This document shows positions 10,401 through 17,447 of a stretch of DNA of 40,654 nt, one piece after another. Below the pieces are notes generated by a model. The model searched no databases and was not told the DNA's origin. It saw only the letters and a program-made list of their open reading frames with translations. How positions within the stretch are numbered: position 1 is the stretch's first letter; each line of letters opens with the position of its first letter. Origin of the DNA: an uncultured Eubacteriales bacterium (GTDB taxonomy: Bacteria; Bacillota; Clostridia; Christensenellales; Aristaeellaceae); the NCBI GenBank assembly GCA_900320085.1, contig ONRC01000016.1, positions 1-40,654 on the forward strand. Reading direction: 5' to 3'. Position numbers and translations under genes: made by a program.

Positions 10401-10497
10401 CTTTGCAGTTCCACGCCCAAAAGGGCACCCCGCGAAACTGCGCGGGCGGAGAAAGAAAAGCCTGTTCGGGAGAGGAAACGTGATTTGCGGCAGCCAT
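7432..10497 (-). CDS. GH106-like alpha-L-rhamnosidase
   Basis: The product has 1021 residues, typical for GH106. The N-terminus shows the family opening FRGVPFWAWN (21-30), followed by a GMGGAMVHPRTGM block and LYDEERFPSGAAGG. A TIM-barrel occupies roughly the first 450 residues. Next comes a Rossmann-like accessory region (VIVPPVLTLRESTLRRL and VLGDAPELIDG). C-terminal beta-sandwich domains follow, probably carbohydrate-binding. The family removes terminal alpha-L-rhamnose. No signal peptide is seen, so the enzyme is probably cytoplasmic. It is the first gene of the minus-strand operon, with GGAGG 6 bases before the ATG and a promoter at 10563-10592. A related glycosidase with another specificity is possible. 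Confidence 0.7.
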   Translation of the reverse strand: MAAANHVSSPEQAFLSPPAQFRGVPFWAWNCKVTKEKIDRQAAYFQQMGMGGAMVHPRTGMDTPYLSDEYWTLVAYAEEKLREKGMTCWLYDEERFPSGAAGGFVTRNMRYRARYIVLSDHPLSGYCESKAVFDRQIDAGEKPRGYFLCDYQIGFDNGFLSSYKKMQAGGNYHAYVELMEESPWFNGETYVDVFNPRAIDEFLRVTHEQYWEALKDHIGKSVPAIFTDEPHMKGKHCLPTVQAGRATLAYTDDMNDTIRAAYGTELLEILPELVWELPEGYSVWRYRYHEHVTERFAAAYGDRIGAWCGRHGIAYTGHFLSERTLFSQTLALGETMRQYRSQQLPGIDILAGQLELTTAKQAESVRRQMGRQGLVCEMYGVLEWDVTFRQHKLQGDWLAALGVTTRVHHLAFMGMGGEAKRDWPAAIGWQSPWWTQYEWLETYFARVNMLLTRGTPVTHVAVLHPIESFWLLFGPNDQTLARREEMDGQFENLAQWLLYGGIDYDYLSEAMLPDLCEQGGNSLRVGQCAYDAVIVPPVLTLRESTLRRLNAFLKTGGSLIVLGDAPELIDGVPSAKAKALWEKSRRVPMERASVLDALSAQREIEVRSQATGSLSDNLFYQLRQDGQERILFLCHVRDEIPARPRIYRIRIRGLWRVRRMNALDGAVQEMGGAQENGWTEILWPCDPQDSLLLRLIPGACNLPDPLPENPKAFMKLSETEDFTLDEPNALLLDRCEYVLDEGPWQPADDVLRADNALRKQIGLPLRNGNQVQPWLTPEEDTPGHTACLRYRFYAEEAVDGLLLAMEQPEKAEITLNGAPVSNGSTGWYVDEAIQTLPLPPVRQGENVLTLRVPLSRRTDLEALYVLGRFGVRIAGTELTLTGAPERLALDDLTRQGLPFYTGNVTYRFRVRLNGDHPHVFLHIPHMASPVAAVRVDGQEAGKIAWAPYRVKLPFLQAGEHEIEVTAFGSRFNGFGTLHNANPNYKWYGPDAFRTTGDDWTDNYLVRPSYITSPIELMEDME

Positions 10498-10562
10498 GGT
10501 ATTCCTCCGTTTCTTGCTCTGGGGATTCAGCTCGTTCAGCGCACAGGATTCCTGTTTAATGT

Positions 10563-10592
10563 ATTATACATGAAAATTGAATTTCCTGCCAT
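10563..10592 (-). promoter_or_regulatory. promoter of the minus-strand glycosidase operon
   Basis: A perfect TATAAT lies at 10563-10568 on the minus strand, about 65 bases before the GH106 start. The best -35 is ATGGCA (4 of 6 matches to TTGACA) with an 18-base spacer, so the promoter may need an activator. The 16-bp palindrome sits just upstream of it. Confidence 0.55.
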
Positions 10593-10605
10593 ATTTAAAA
10601 TTTTG

Positions 10606-10621
10606 CAGTAAAATTTTACTG
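10606..10621. promoter_or_regulatory. perfect 16-bp palindrome, candidate operator
   Basis: CAGTAAAATTTTACTG reads identically on both strands. It lies immediately upstream of the minus-strand promoter and about 70 bases upstream of the plus-strand one. That is the place for an operator serving both operons. It lacks the central CG of most LacI operators, so another regulator type may bind it. Confidence 0.5.
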
Positions 10622-10631
10622 AACAAATTAG

Positions 10632-10654
10632 TAAACAGACGATAACACTGTTTA
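10632..10654. repeat. inverted repeat, TAAACAG ... CTGTTTA
   Basis: Two perfect 7-base arms (10632-10638 and 10648-10654) are separated by 9 bases. It lies between the two divergent promoters and could be a second regulator site. Confidence 0.4.
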
Positions 10655-10693
10655 AAAATGGAATTGATGTAAAATTGTTTTCCAAATTTCCCA

Positions 10694-10722
10694 TTTATCA
10701 AGCGCGATAATCGTGCTATAAT
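10694..10722 (+). promoter_or_regulatory. promoter of the ABC importer operon
   Basis: TATAAT at 10717-10722 is preceded by TGC, giving an extended -10 element (TGnTATAAT). The -35 at 10694-10699 (TTTATC) is weak at 17 bases. The transcript would start near 10729, upstream of the tandem 11-bp repeat. Confidence 0.65.
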
Positions 10723-10740
10723 TGAACTGGATAGAGAGCT

Positions 10741-10762
10741 TTGTTTAGTAATTGTTTAGTAA
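10741..10762. repeat. tandem 11-bp direct repeat in the importer leader
   Basis: The 11-mer TTGTTTAGTAA occurs twice back to back (10741-10751 and 10752-10762). It lies just after the predicted transcription start and 35 bases before the permease start. A direct repeat in this position could be a protein-binding site, or it could arise by slippage. Confidence 0.45.
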
Positions 10763-10797
10763 TCTGCGTTCATCTTCCGGGTGAAAGGAGAATGCTT

Positions 10798-11763
10798 ATG
10801 AGCAACACGGCCGCAATGCATACCATCACCAAGAAAACGCCGTGGGAACGACTGAAAAAATGGTTTCGCATCCTGTGGCAGCAGCGGGCGCTGGTGGCCC
10901 TGTGCCTGGTCCCGCTGGCCGTGGTGATTCTGTTCCAGTATGTGCCCATGTACGGCGTGCTGATCGCCTTTAAAAAATACAAGCCCAAGAAGGGCGTGTG
11001 GGGCAGCGCGTGGCTAAACCCGTGGTACAAAAATTTTCAGGAATTTTTTAATAACGTTAACTGCGAACACATCATCTTGCAGACCGTCAAGGTGGGCATC
11101 CTGTCGTTGCTGTTTACCTATCCCATGCCCATCATCCTGGCGCTGATGCTGAATGAAGTGCGCTCCAAATGGTTCAAGCGCTCCGTCCAGACCATTTCAT
11201 ATCTGCCCCACTTCATTTCCATCGTGGTCATCTGCTCCATGCTGAACACCTTCGGCTCCCTGGACGGCCTGTTCAACAACGTGCGGGAAATGTTCGGCAT
11301 GGCGAGGGTGAACATGAACGCGGGCTCGGCGTTCTTTATGCCGATGTTCATCGGCTCGGCCATCTGGCAAGGCGTAGGATGGGGCAGCATCATTTACCTG
11401 TCCGCCCTGTCCAACGTGGATACTTCGCTGTATGACGTGGCGAACCTGGACGGGGCCAACCGCTTCCAGAAAATCCGCCACATCTGCCTGCCCGCCATTT
11501 TGCCCACCACCACCGTGGTGCTGATTCTGAACACGGGCAATATCTTTACTCAGGATTACACCAAGATCCTGCTGATGATGAACGAAACCAACCGCATGGA
11601 TTTGGAGGTCATCAGCACCTATGTGTACCGCATGGGCATCCAGGACGGCCGCTTTGAATTCGCCACCGCCGTGAACCTGTTCGTTTCCCTGGTCAGCCTG
11701 ATCCTGGTGGTGGGCACGAACTATATCGTGCGCTTCATCGATCCTGAACAGAGCATTTGGTGA
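10798..11763 (+). CDS. carbohydrate ABC transporter permease, LplB type
   Basis: The product has 321 residues from the chosen ATG. AAAGGAG at 10784-10790 gives a 7-base spacer to this ATG; the ATG two codons earlier would have only one base. The protein has about six membrane helices, starting with ALVALCLVPLAVVILFQYV. It carries the conserved inner-membrane-component loop for ATPase contact (YDVANLDGANRFQKIRHICL, the EAA-like motif). This subfamily is the LplB/YtcP partner of LplC-type permeases that import oligosaccharides in Firmicutes. No ATPase gene is nearby, so a shared MsmX-type ATPase encoded elsewhere is likely. It is the first gene of the importer operon, 12 bases ahead of the second permease. 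Confidence 0.9.
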   Translation: MSNTAAMHTITKKTPWERLKKWFRILWQQRALVALCLVPLAVVILFQYVPMYGVLIAFKKYKPKKGVWGSAWLNPWYKNFQEFFNNVNCEHIILQTVKVGILSLLFTYPMPIILALMLNEVRSKWFKRSVQTISYLPHFISIVVICSMLNTFGSLDGLFNNVREMFGMARVNMNAGSAFFMPMFIGSAIWQGVGWGSIIYLSALSNVDTSLYDVANLDGANRFQKIRHICLPAILPTTTVVLILNTGNIFTQDYTKILLMMNETNRMDLEVISTYVYRMGIQDGRFEFATAVNLFVSLVSLILVVGTNYIVRFIDPEQSIW

Positions 11764-11775
11764 GGAGGTGCCGGT

Positions 11776-12693
11776 ATGAGCCAGAAAACGATTTCTTCCA
11801 AGCCGAAAAACAAAATCCGGATCGGCAATATTTCTTTCGACATCACGCTGATTCTGCTGCTGGTGCTTTTCTGCGTCATCATCCTGTATCCCTTCCTGCA
11901 TGTGATCGCCGTGTCGCTCAGCTCCAGCCGCATGATCACCCGCGGCGCGGTGGGCCTGATTCCCCAGGAGCTGAACGTAAAGGGTTATGAAATCGTGTTC
12001 TCCAAGGCCACGATTTACACTTCCTATCTGTGGACGATTTGGTACGCCCTGCTGTTCACAGCGCTGAACGTATCGCTGACCTCCTGCCTGGGCTACGCCC
12101 TGTCTGTGCAGGAATTCAAGCTGAAGGGCCTGATCAGCGTGATCATGCTGATCACTATGTTTTTCAGCGGCGGCACCATTCCCTCCTACCTGAACATCCG
12201 CAATCTGGGCCTGATGAATACCACCTGGGCGCTGGTGCTGCCGGGGTGCATGTCCGCGTGGAACGTGTTCATGTACCGCTCCTTCTTCAAGGGCATTTCC
12301 CACGAGATCCGCGAGGCGGCGCTGATTGACGGCGCGGGGGAGGTGCGCATCCTGATCAGCGTGATCCTGCCCCTGTCCAAGGCGCTGATCGCTTCCTTCT
12401 CCCTGTTTGCCATCGTGGGTATGTGGAACAGCTATTTCAGCGCCCTGCTCTATATCAAGGACGCTTCCCGCCATCCCATCCAGATGATCCTGCGCTCCAT
12501 CGTGTTCACGTCCAATTCCATGGGCTCTTCCTTCGGCGGCGACGCCAACATCATGCTGACCAACGGCCAGGTGAATCCCAAGAACGTGCAATATGCCTGC
12601 CTGGTGGCCACCATCGCCCCGCTGCTGCTGATCTATCCCTTCATTCAGAAGTATTTCGAGCAGGGAATGCAGGTCGGCGCGGTCAAAGGATAA
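11776..12693 (+). CDS. carbohydrate ABC transporter permease, LplC type
   Basis: The product has 305 residues with six predicted membrane helices, the first being ITLILLLVLFCVIILYPFLH. The ATPase-contact loop EAALIDGAGEVRILISVILP is clear near residues 177-196. The closing LLIYPFIQKYFEQGMQVGAVKG is the standard C-terminus of this permease family. It forms the heterodimeric channel with the preceding permease. GAGGAGG overlaps the end of the upstream gene and precedes the ATG by 7 bases. Confidence 0.92.
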   Translation: MSQKTISSKPKNKIRIGNISFDITLILLLVLFCVIILYPFLHVIAVSLSSSRMITRGAVGLIPQELNVKGYEIVFSKATIYTSYLWTIWYALLFTALNVSLTSCLGYALSVQEFKLKGLISVIMLITMFFSGGTIPSYLNIRNLGLMNTTWALVLPGCMSAWNVFMYRSFFKGISHEIREAALIDGAGEVRILISVILPLSKALIASFSLFAIVGMWNSYFSALLYIKDASRHPIQMILRSIVFTSNSMGSSFGGDANIMLTNGQVNPKNVQYACLVATIAPLLLIYPFIQKYFEQGMQVGAVKG

Positions 12694-12717
12694 AAGCAGC
12701 CCAAAATGAAAGCTGGA

Positions 12718-12741
12718 TTTTTCCGCGTTTGCGCGGTGAAA
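12718..12741 (+). promoter_or_regulatory. intercistronic stem-loop before the binding-protein gene
   Basis: CCGCG-TTTG-CGCGG forms a 5-bp stem with a 4-base loop. One mismatch then gives four more outer pairs. It lies between the second permease and the solute-binding protein, about 15 bases before the latter's ribosome binding site. Hairpins here often protect the 3' mRNA or set the higher level of binding protein. No T-tract follows, so it is not a terminator. Confidence 0.45.
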
Positions 12742-12766
12742 TTAAATATGTAAAGGAGGACTCCCC

Positions 12767-14455
12767 ATGAAAAAGACTCTCGCGCTGATCCTTGTGCTGG
12801 CCCTGCTGCTGGGCTGCGTGTCCTTTGCTTCCGCTGAGGGCACTATGAACCGCGACGGCCTCACCTTCCCCGAGCTTCCCAACAACACCCTGAAGCTCAC
12901 CGTCACCACCGCCAACTGGGGCACCGACCAGCTGCCCACCAAGATGCAGAAGCTGTGGCAGGAAAAGGTGGAAGAATACCTGGGCTGCAAGCTGGATATC
13001 ACCTGGCAGATCGCGCCCTGGAACGACTTCCGCAACAATGAATCCGTCAACCTGGCCGCGGGCGACCTGTCCGACGTCAACACCTATTCCCAGGGCACCC
13101 TGGTGAACGGCTACGGCAAGGACGAGGACGGCGATTCCCTGGTGCTGGACATCATGGATTACAAGGATTACCTGGTGTACTATCCTGAATTTGTGGAAGG
13201 CAAGGCAGGCGGCTGGAACGGCGTTCTCAACGACGACGGCACCTCCTATGTGTTCTGGGACGGTTATGACAACGACCTGAACCTGGCCGGCGGCCAGAGC
13301 TTCTCCGCTTACGCCTATCGTTTCGACGTGCTGAAGAAGTACGACCTGAAGCCCGCCACCACCTGGGAAGAATTCAAAGCGCTGTGCGCCTTCCTGAAGG
13401 AAAAGATCGACGCCGGTGAAATTGAAAACGCCAAGTACGTCATGTCCAACGGCGCTTCCTGGATGGCCTTCTTCCGTGGCTTCGTGGGCACCTTCCATAC
13501 CTGGGACACCACCTACTGGAACGGCACCGAATGGGCTTTCGGCCCCATTGAGGACAACTTCCGCACCATGCTGAAGGAAATGCACGAGCTGTACGCCGCC
13601 GGTTACATCGATCCCGAATACGCCACCGATGAAAGCTGCGACGCTAAGGCTGCTAACGGCAACATCCTGATCGTTCCCACCAACTGGGCCGGCTCCGTGC
13701 AGTCCTGGAACCAGGCCAAGGTTTCCGAAGATATGGAATGGGGCTTGGCCTACCTGCCTTCCTCTCAGTTCGGCACCGCCTGGAAGTGGGGCTCCAAGCT
13801 GAACGGCAAGAACTTGGGCACCACCCTGACCATGGGCATCATCATCAGCGCTGACACCGAATATCCCGAATATGTTGTGCGCCTAATCGACTATCAGTAT
13901 TCCGAAGACATCTACAAGATGCTGAACTGGGGCGTGGAAGGCGAAGACTTCGTGACCCTGGAAGACGGCACCCGCACCTATGTGGATGAGATCCTGAACG
14001 CCGAGAATCCCGGCCAGGCCTTGGCTGACCGCGGCATCATGGCTTCCGCCAGCGCCCGCACCGGCATCCCCTTCGTGCCCCAGATCTTCTCCACCATCCT
14101 GCAGTACTCCTCCACCGAACCCTGGTGGTCCGCTGAAAAGGGCTACTATGACGGCAAGTACTGGATCGACACCGCTGTGAACGGCGGCCCCGATTCCATT
14201 TCTCCCTATGACCGCGCTCCTCTGACCCACCTGAACGAGGAAGAAAGCAAGATGAAGTCCACGCTGACCTCCGCCTGCGAAAAGTATTCCAAGGTGGGCG
14301 CCAACCAGTTCATCACCGGCGAACTGGATATCAATGACGACGCCGCTTGGGAAGCCTATGTGGCGGGCGTGAAGAGCCAGACCGAAGATTTCGACGGCTT
14401 CTTCAAGACCCTGAACGAAAAGACCGACATCGAATCCCTGCAGTACTATAAGTAA
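12767..14455 (+). CDS. extracellular solute-binding protein of the ABC importer
   Basis: The product has 562 residues, the large size typical of the LplA-type sugar-binding proteins that pair with LplB/LplC. The N-terminus is a Sec signal (MKKTLALILVLALLLGC...ASA-EG). The Cys after LLLG could be a lipobox, or cleavage could follow ASA. The mature part has many aromatic residues suited to stacking on sugars. Codon use is strongly biased towards C-ending codons, more than in the permease genes, as expected for high expression. An AAGGAGG lies 9 bases before the ATG. The substrate is inferred from the neighbours to be a plant oligosaccharide. It is the last gene of the importer operon. Confidence 0.9.
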   Translation: MKKTLALILVLALLLGCVSFASAEGTMNRDGLTFPELPNNTLKLTVTTANWGTDQLPTKMQKLWQEKVEEYLGCKLDITWQIAPWNDFRNNESVNLAAGDLSDVNTYSQGTLVNGYGKDEDGDSLVLDIMDYKDYLVYYPEFVEGKAGGWNGVLNDDGTSYVFWDGYDNDLNLAGGQSFSAYAYRFDVLKKYDLKPATTWEEFKALCAFLKEKIDAGEIENAKYVMSNGASWMAFFRGFVGTFHTWDTTYWNGTEWAFGPIEDNFRTMLKEMHELYAAGYIDPEYATDESCDAKAANGNILIVPTNWAGSVQSWNQAKVSEDMEWGLAYLPSSQFGTAWKWGSKLNGKNLGTTLTMGIIISADTEYPEYVVRLIDYQYSEDIYKMLNWGVEGEDFVTLEDGTRTYVDEILNAENPGQALADRGIMASASARTGIPFVPQIFSTILQYSSTEPWWSAEKGYYDGKYWIDTAVNGGPDSISPYDRAPLTHLNEEESKMKSTLTSACEKYSKVGANQFITGELDINDDAAWEAYVAGVKSQTEDFDGFFKTLNEKTDIESLQYYK

Positions 14456-14471
14456 TTCCCCGAAAACCCTT

Positions 14472-14506
14472 CGCGGGCTGGGAGGTTCCCTCCCGGCCCG
14501 CGTTTT
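14472..14506 (+). terminator. rho-independent terminator after the importer operon
   Basis: A 14-bp GC-rich stem (14472-14485 with 14489-14502, one G-T pair) and a 3-base loop are followed by TTTT. An A-run lies on the other side, so it may work in both directions. It separates importer transcription from the esterase gene. Confidence 0.85.
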
Positions 14507-14619
14507 CAAAGGAACAGGTTTGCAATATCGAATCGGAAGCCAAAGCGCTTCCGCCCGGCATTGAAAGCAGCGGACAATCGTCCGATCAAAATAAACTGAA
14601 TCGATGGAAGGCTGTATTT
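14507..14619 (+). promoter_or_regulatory. leader region of the esterase-GH29-GH2 group
   Basis: No clear sigma-A promoter is seen. Two stem-loops occur: CGGAAGC/GCTTCCG (14534-14553) and CGGAC/GTCCG (14571-14584). The first contains AAAGCGCTT, the core of a cre-like (CcpA) site, but the outer TG/CA bases are missing. GGAAGG lies 8 bases before the esterase ATG. The genes may be expressed by partial read-through of the preceding terminator or from a weak promoter here. Confidence 0.35.
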
Positions 14620-16017
14620 ATGTTTTACGGCGTGGAAATCATCACCGGCCTGCAGGATTGGCAGGTGCTGCAGCGGCATAAGGGAAAAGCGAAAGCAACG
14701 CTGAAAGGCCGCTGGGAATTGGAAAAAGGCGCTATCCGGGCGGGCGTCCGGTCCGCGACCCCCGTGTGGCGGCTGGTCAGCGAGCAGGACCAATGCATCA
14801 TGATTCCCTGGACGGCCTGCAGCCGTCAAACCGGCGGGGATGTCCTGACCGGGGAAGAAGTGAAGGGCAGCTGGGAAGCGGACATTACGCTTCCCCAGGG
14901 TGGGCCTTACCGCCTGGAAACCTCCCTGGACGCGGTATCGAAGGCGACGGGGGAGCACTGGATGTTCCGGGGGGACATCCGGGTGCATATCGGCGTGGGG
15001 GACGTGTTCTGCATGGCGGGCCAGTCCAACGCAGCGGGATACGCCAAGGGCCTGGCCTTTGACCCGCCGGACGTGCGCGTGCATCTGCAGCGCAACAGCG
15101 GCAAATGGGATATGGCTGCCCACCCCATGAACGACGCCACGGACGCGGCGGACTGCGTGAACGCCCCCATGAGCGTCACGGGCACCTCGCCCTTCCTGTC
15201 CTTTGGCCGTCGGTACGCGGATTATACCGGCTTGCCCGTGGGCCTCGTTCAGGCTGCCCAGGGCGGATCTCCCATGGCCCGGTGGGACAGACGCCGGAAC
15301 GGTGATTTGTACCGCAATATGGCAGCGAAGATTCAGGCGGCGGGGGGCGTGCGCGCGATTCTCTGGTATCAGGGCTGCGCCGACGCGGATCAAGAAAACG
15401 CCGCCGCTTATGCGGACAGCTTCGCCCGGATGGCGGAAGACACGCGGCGGGAGCTGGGCTGGGAAATCCCCTTTTTCACCTTCCAATTGAACCGCTACGA
15501 AACCCAGCCCGACGCCGCCGCCTGGGGAAAAATCAAAGAGATCCAGCGGCAGGCAGCGCTGAACCTGGAAAAAGTCTGGATTCTGCCAACCGCAGGGATT
15601 CCCCAGGGGGATGAAATCCATTCCTCCGCGGCGGGCAACGTGATGCTGGGCGAAATGCTGGCCCGGCAGGCGCATGGCGCGCTGAACGGCGGTCCGGCCT
15701 TTGAAGCGCCGGACGTAACAGAGGCGCGGATGGAGGGCGAAACAATCCGCTTGACTTTCCGCAATGCCACTGGCTTTACGCGCCTGCGCCCGCTGCATGA
15801 CGCTTCCGATTTTCAGCTGACCGATGAGCAGGGCGAAAACGCTGTTCAAAACGTTGCCACGCAGGAAAATGAATTGTGGCTCACTCCCGACCGGCCCGTT
15901 GTCGGGAAAGCGTACCTTTCCTACGGCGCGCATCCCCGGGGGCCGGAGGGCTGCATCGTGGATGCGCAGACCTATCTGCCCATTCTTGCTTTTGATCATG
16001 TGGAGGTATCTGTATGA
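14620..16017 (+). CDS. SASA-family (sialate O-acetylesterase-like) carbohydrate esterase
   Basis: The product has 465 residues without a signal peptide. An N-terminal beta-domain of about 120 residues precedes an SGNH-hydrolase domain. The catalytic blocks are clear: VFCMAGQSNAAGY (Ser of GQSN), AAQGGSPMARW, ILWYQGCAD, and GDEIHSSAAGN with the Asp/His pair near residues 329-331. The SASA family removes O-acetyl groups from sugars. In this locus it probably deacetylates an imported plant oligosaccharide so that the glycosidases can act. Its stop overlaps the start of the GH29 gene by 4 bases (ATGA). The sialate name comes from the family only; sialic acid is not implied. Confidence 0.8.
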   Translation: MFYGVEIITGLQDWQVLQRHKGKAKATLKGRWELEKGAIRAGVRSATPVWRLVSEQDQCIMIPWTACSRQTGGDVLTGEEVKGSWEADITLPQGGPYRLETSLDAVSKATGEHWMFRGDIRVHIGVGDVFCMAGQSNAAGYAKGLAFDPPDVRVHLQRNSGKWDMAAHPMNDATDAADCVNAPMSVTGTSPFLSFGRRYADYTGLPVGLVQAAQGGSPMARWDRRRNGDLYRNMAAKIQAAGGVRAILWYQGCADADQENAAAYADSFARMAEDTRRELGWEIPFFTFQLNRYETQPDAAAWGKIKEIQRQAALNLEKVWILPTAGIPQGDEIHSSAAGNVMLGEMLARQAHGALNGGPAFEAPDVTEARMEGETIRLTFRNATGFTRLRPLHDASDFQLTDEQGENAVQNVATQENELWLTPDRPVVGKAYLSYGAHPRGPEGCIVDAQTYLPILAFDHVEVSV

Positions 16018-17441
16018 GCTGGAATCTGGATTGGAAACCCCTGGAGCACGACGCGCCGCAGTGGATGCGGGACGGCAAGTTCGGCCTGTTTTTCCATTGG
16101 GGCGTGTACAGCGTGCCCGCCTGCGAAAACGAATGGTATTCCCGAAACATGTATTTAAAGGGCTGCAAGCAAAACCTGTGGCATGAGCAGCATTACGGCA
16201 AGCTGAGCGAATTCGGGTACAAGGATTTTATTCCCATGTTCAAAGCGGAGCGTTTCGATCCCGACGCCTGGGCCGATTTGGTGAAGCTCAGCGGGGCCAA
16301 ATATGCCGGCCCCGTTACCGAGCACGCGGACAATTATTCCCTGTGGGACAGCAAAATCAACCCCATCAATTCCGTGAAAACAGGCCCTCATCGGGACATT
16401 GCGGGGGAATGCGCCGCGGCGTTCCGCAAACAGGGCATCAAGTATCTGGCTACCTTCCACCATCAATGGCTGTGGGGCTGGTTCATGTCCACGGACAACG
16501 AAGCGGACGTGTACGACCCCGCCAATGAGATGTATTACGGCCCGGCTCTGCCCCTGGAAACCAACCGGTACATTCCCTACCGGAAGCCGGACAAGAAATT
16601 TGCCGACATTTGGCTGGAAAAGATTCGGGAGGTGGCGGAGGCCTACCGCCCGGATGTGCTGTATTTTGATGGGCGGGTGATGATCCTGCCGGAGGAATAC
16701 CGCTATCAGGCAGCCCGGTATTATTACGACGCGGTGCCCCAAGGCATCATCACCTACAAGCAGGAGGACTTTCCCCAGGGCCTGGGCGTGTTTGACGTGG
16801 AATGCGGACGCTTCGCGGAAAGGCAGTCCTTCTTCTGGCAGACGGACGACCGGCTGGAGGACAACATTACCTGGTGCATCGTGCAGGAGCCCAAATACAA
16901 GAGCGCCGGGAAAATGATCCAGCAGATCGCCGACGTAACCGCCAAAAACGGCTGCCTGGTGCTGAACGTGGGGCCTCGGGAGGACGGAACCTTCCATCCC
17001 GACGCGGTGAAGCAGTTAAAGCGCATCGGCGAATGGCTGCGGGTGAACGGGGAGGCTATTTACTGCACACGGCCCTATACCGTGGCCGGGGAAGGCGTAA
17101 CGGTCGGCGCCAACGAGGATTACAACGCGGAGCGGCTGAAGGCCCAGATGAAGGATGGAATCGCCCTGGAAAGCGGCCAATACCATCTGACGGGGGACGA
17201 CGTGCGCTATACCCAGACCGATGAAGCGCTGTATGTGATCGGCTTCGGCATCCCGGAAAACAACACCCTTCGCCTGCGCGCTCTGCGGGAAGGAAGCGAA
17301 CTGGGCGCCGTTCGTTCCGCCCGGATGCTGGGCACGGAAGCCAAGGTGACGTTTGAACGGAATGGGGAAGCGATGACCCTGCGCCTGCCGGAGGAGCGGC
17401 CTTTTGAGGAAGGCTTCGTGATTCGCTTGGATAAGGAGTAG
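16014..17441 (+). CDS. GH29 alpha-L-fucosidase-like glycosidase
   Basis: The product has 475 residues: a TIM-barrel to about residue 350, then a C-terminal beta-domain. The GH29 landmarks are GLFFHWGVYSVPA (24-36), the nucleophile Asp in LYFDG (residue 219), and NGCLVLNVGPREDGTF near residue 310. The block that is normally K-H-H-D-G-F before LW reads EHADNYSLWDS here (103-113), a variant substrate pocket. There is no signal peptide. GH29 enzymes remove alpha-L-fucose, and some relatives accept other L-sugars. It is translationally coupled to the esterase and followed 6 bases later by the GH2 gene. Confidence 0.85.
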   Translation: MSWNLDWKPLEHDAPQWMRDGKFGLFFHWGVYSVPACENEWYSRNMYLKGCKQNLWHEQHYGKLSEFGYKDFIPMFKAERFDPDAWADLVKLSGAKYAGPVTEHADNYSLWDSKINPINSVKTGPHRDIAGECAAAFRKQGIKYLATFHHQWLWGWFMSTDNEADVYDPANEMYYGPALPLETNRYIPYRKPDKKFADIWLEKIREVAEAYRPDVLYFDGRVMILPEEYRYQAARYYYDAVPQGIITYKQEDFPQGLGVFDVECGRFAERQSFFWQTDDRLEDNITWCIVQEPKYKSAGKMIQQIADVTAKNGCLVLNVGPREDGTFHPDAVKQLKRIGEWLRVNGEAIYCTRPYTVAGEGVTVGANEDYNAERLKAQMKDGIALESGQYHLTGDDVRYTQTDEALYVIGFGIPENNTLRLRALREGSELGAVRSARMLGTEAKVTFERNGEAMTLRLPEERPFEEGFVIRLDKE

Positions 17442-17447
17442 TTTTCC

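Larger units (their letters stand above)
10498..10797. promoter_or_regulatory. divergent control region between the two glycan operons
   Basis: This 300-bp, AT-rich gap separates the minus-strand glycosidase operon from the plus-strand importer. It holds one promoter for each direction, a perfect 16-bp palindrome, an inverted repeat with 7-bp arms and a tandem 11-bp repeat, each listed separately. No coding sequence is seen. An upstream TTG at 10741 extends the permease frame but lacks a ribosome binding site. Confidence 0.7.

Noticed and set aside
10741..10762. Tandem 11-bp repeat as the start of a CRISPR array
   Set aside because: There are only two copies with no spacers and no cas genes; no CRISPR-like array occurs anywhere in the window.
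10741..10797. TTG start extending the first permease by 19 residues
   Set aside because: There is no ribosome binding site before it, it covers the tandem repeat, and the later ATG has an ideal spacer.
11197..12591. 464-residue minus-strand frame across the two permease genes
   Set aside because: Rich in His, Gln and Asp with no motif; it spans two well-supported permease genes on the other strand.
14534..14553. cre (CcpA) site before the esterase
   Set aside because: The AAAGCGCTT core fits, but the outer TG and CA bases are missing and the site is also part of a plain stem-loop, so it is not listed as a separate feature.
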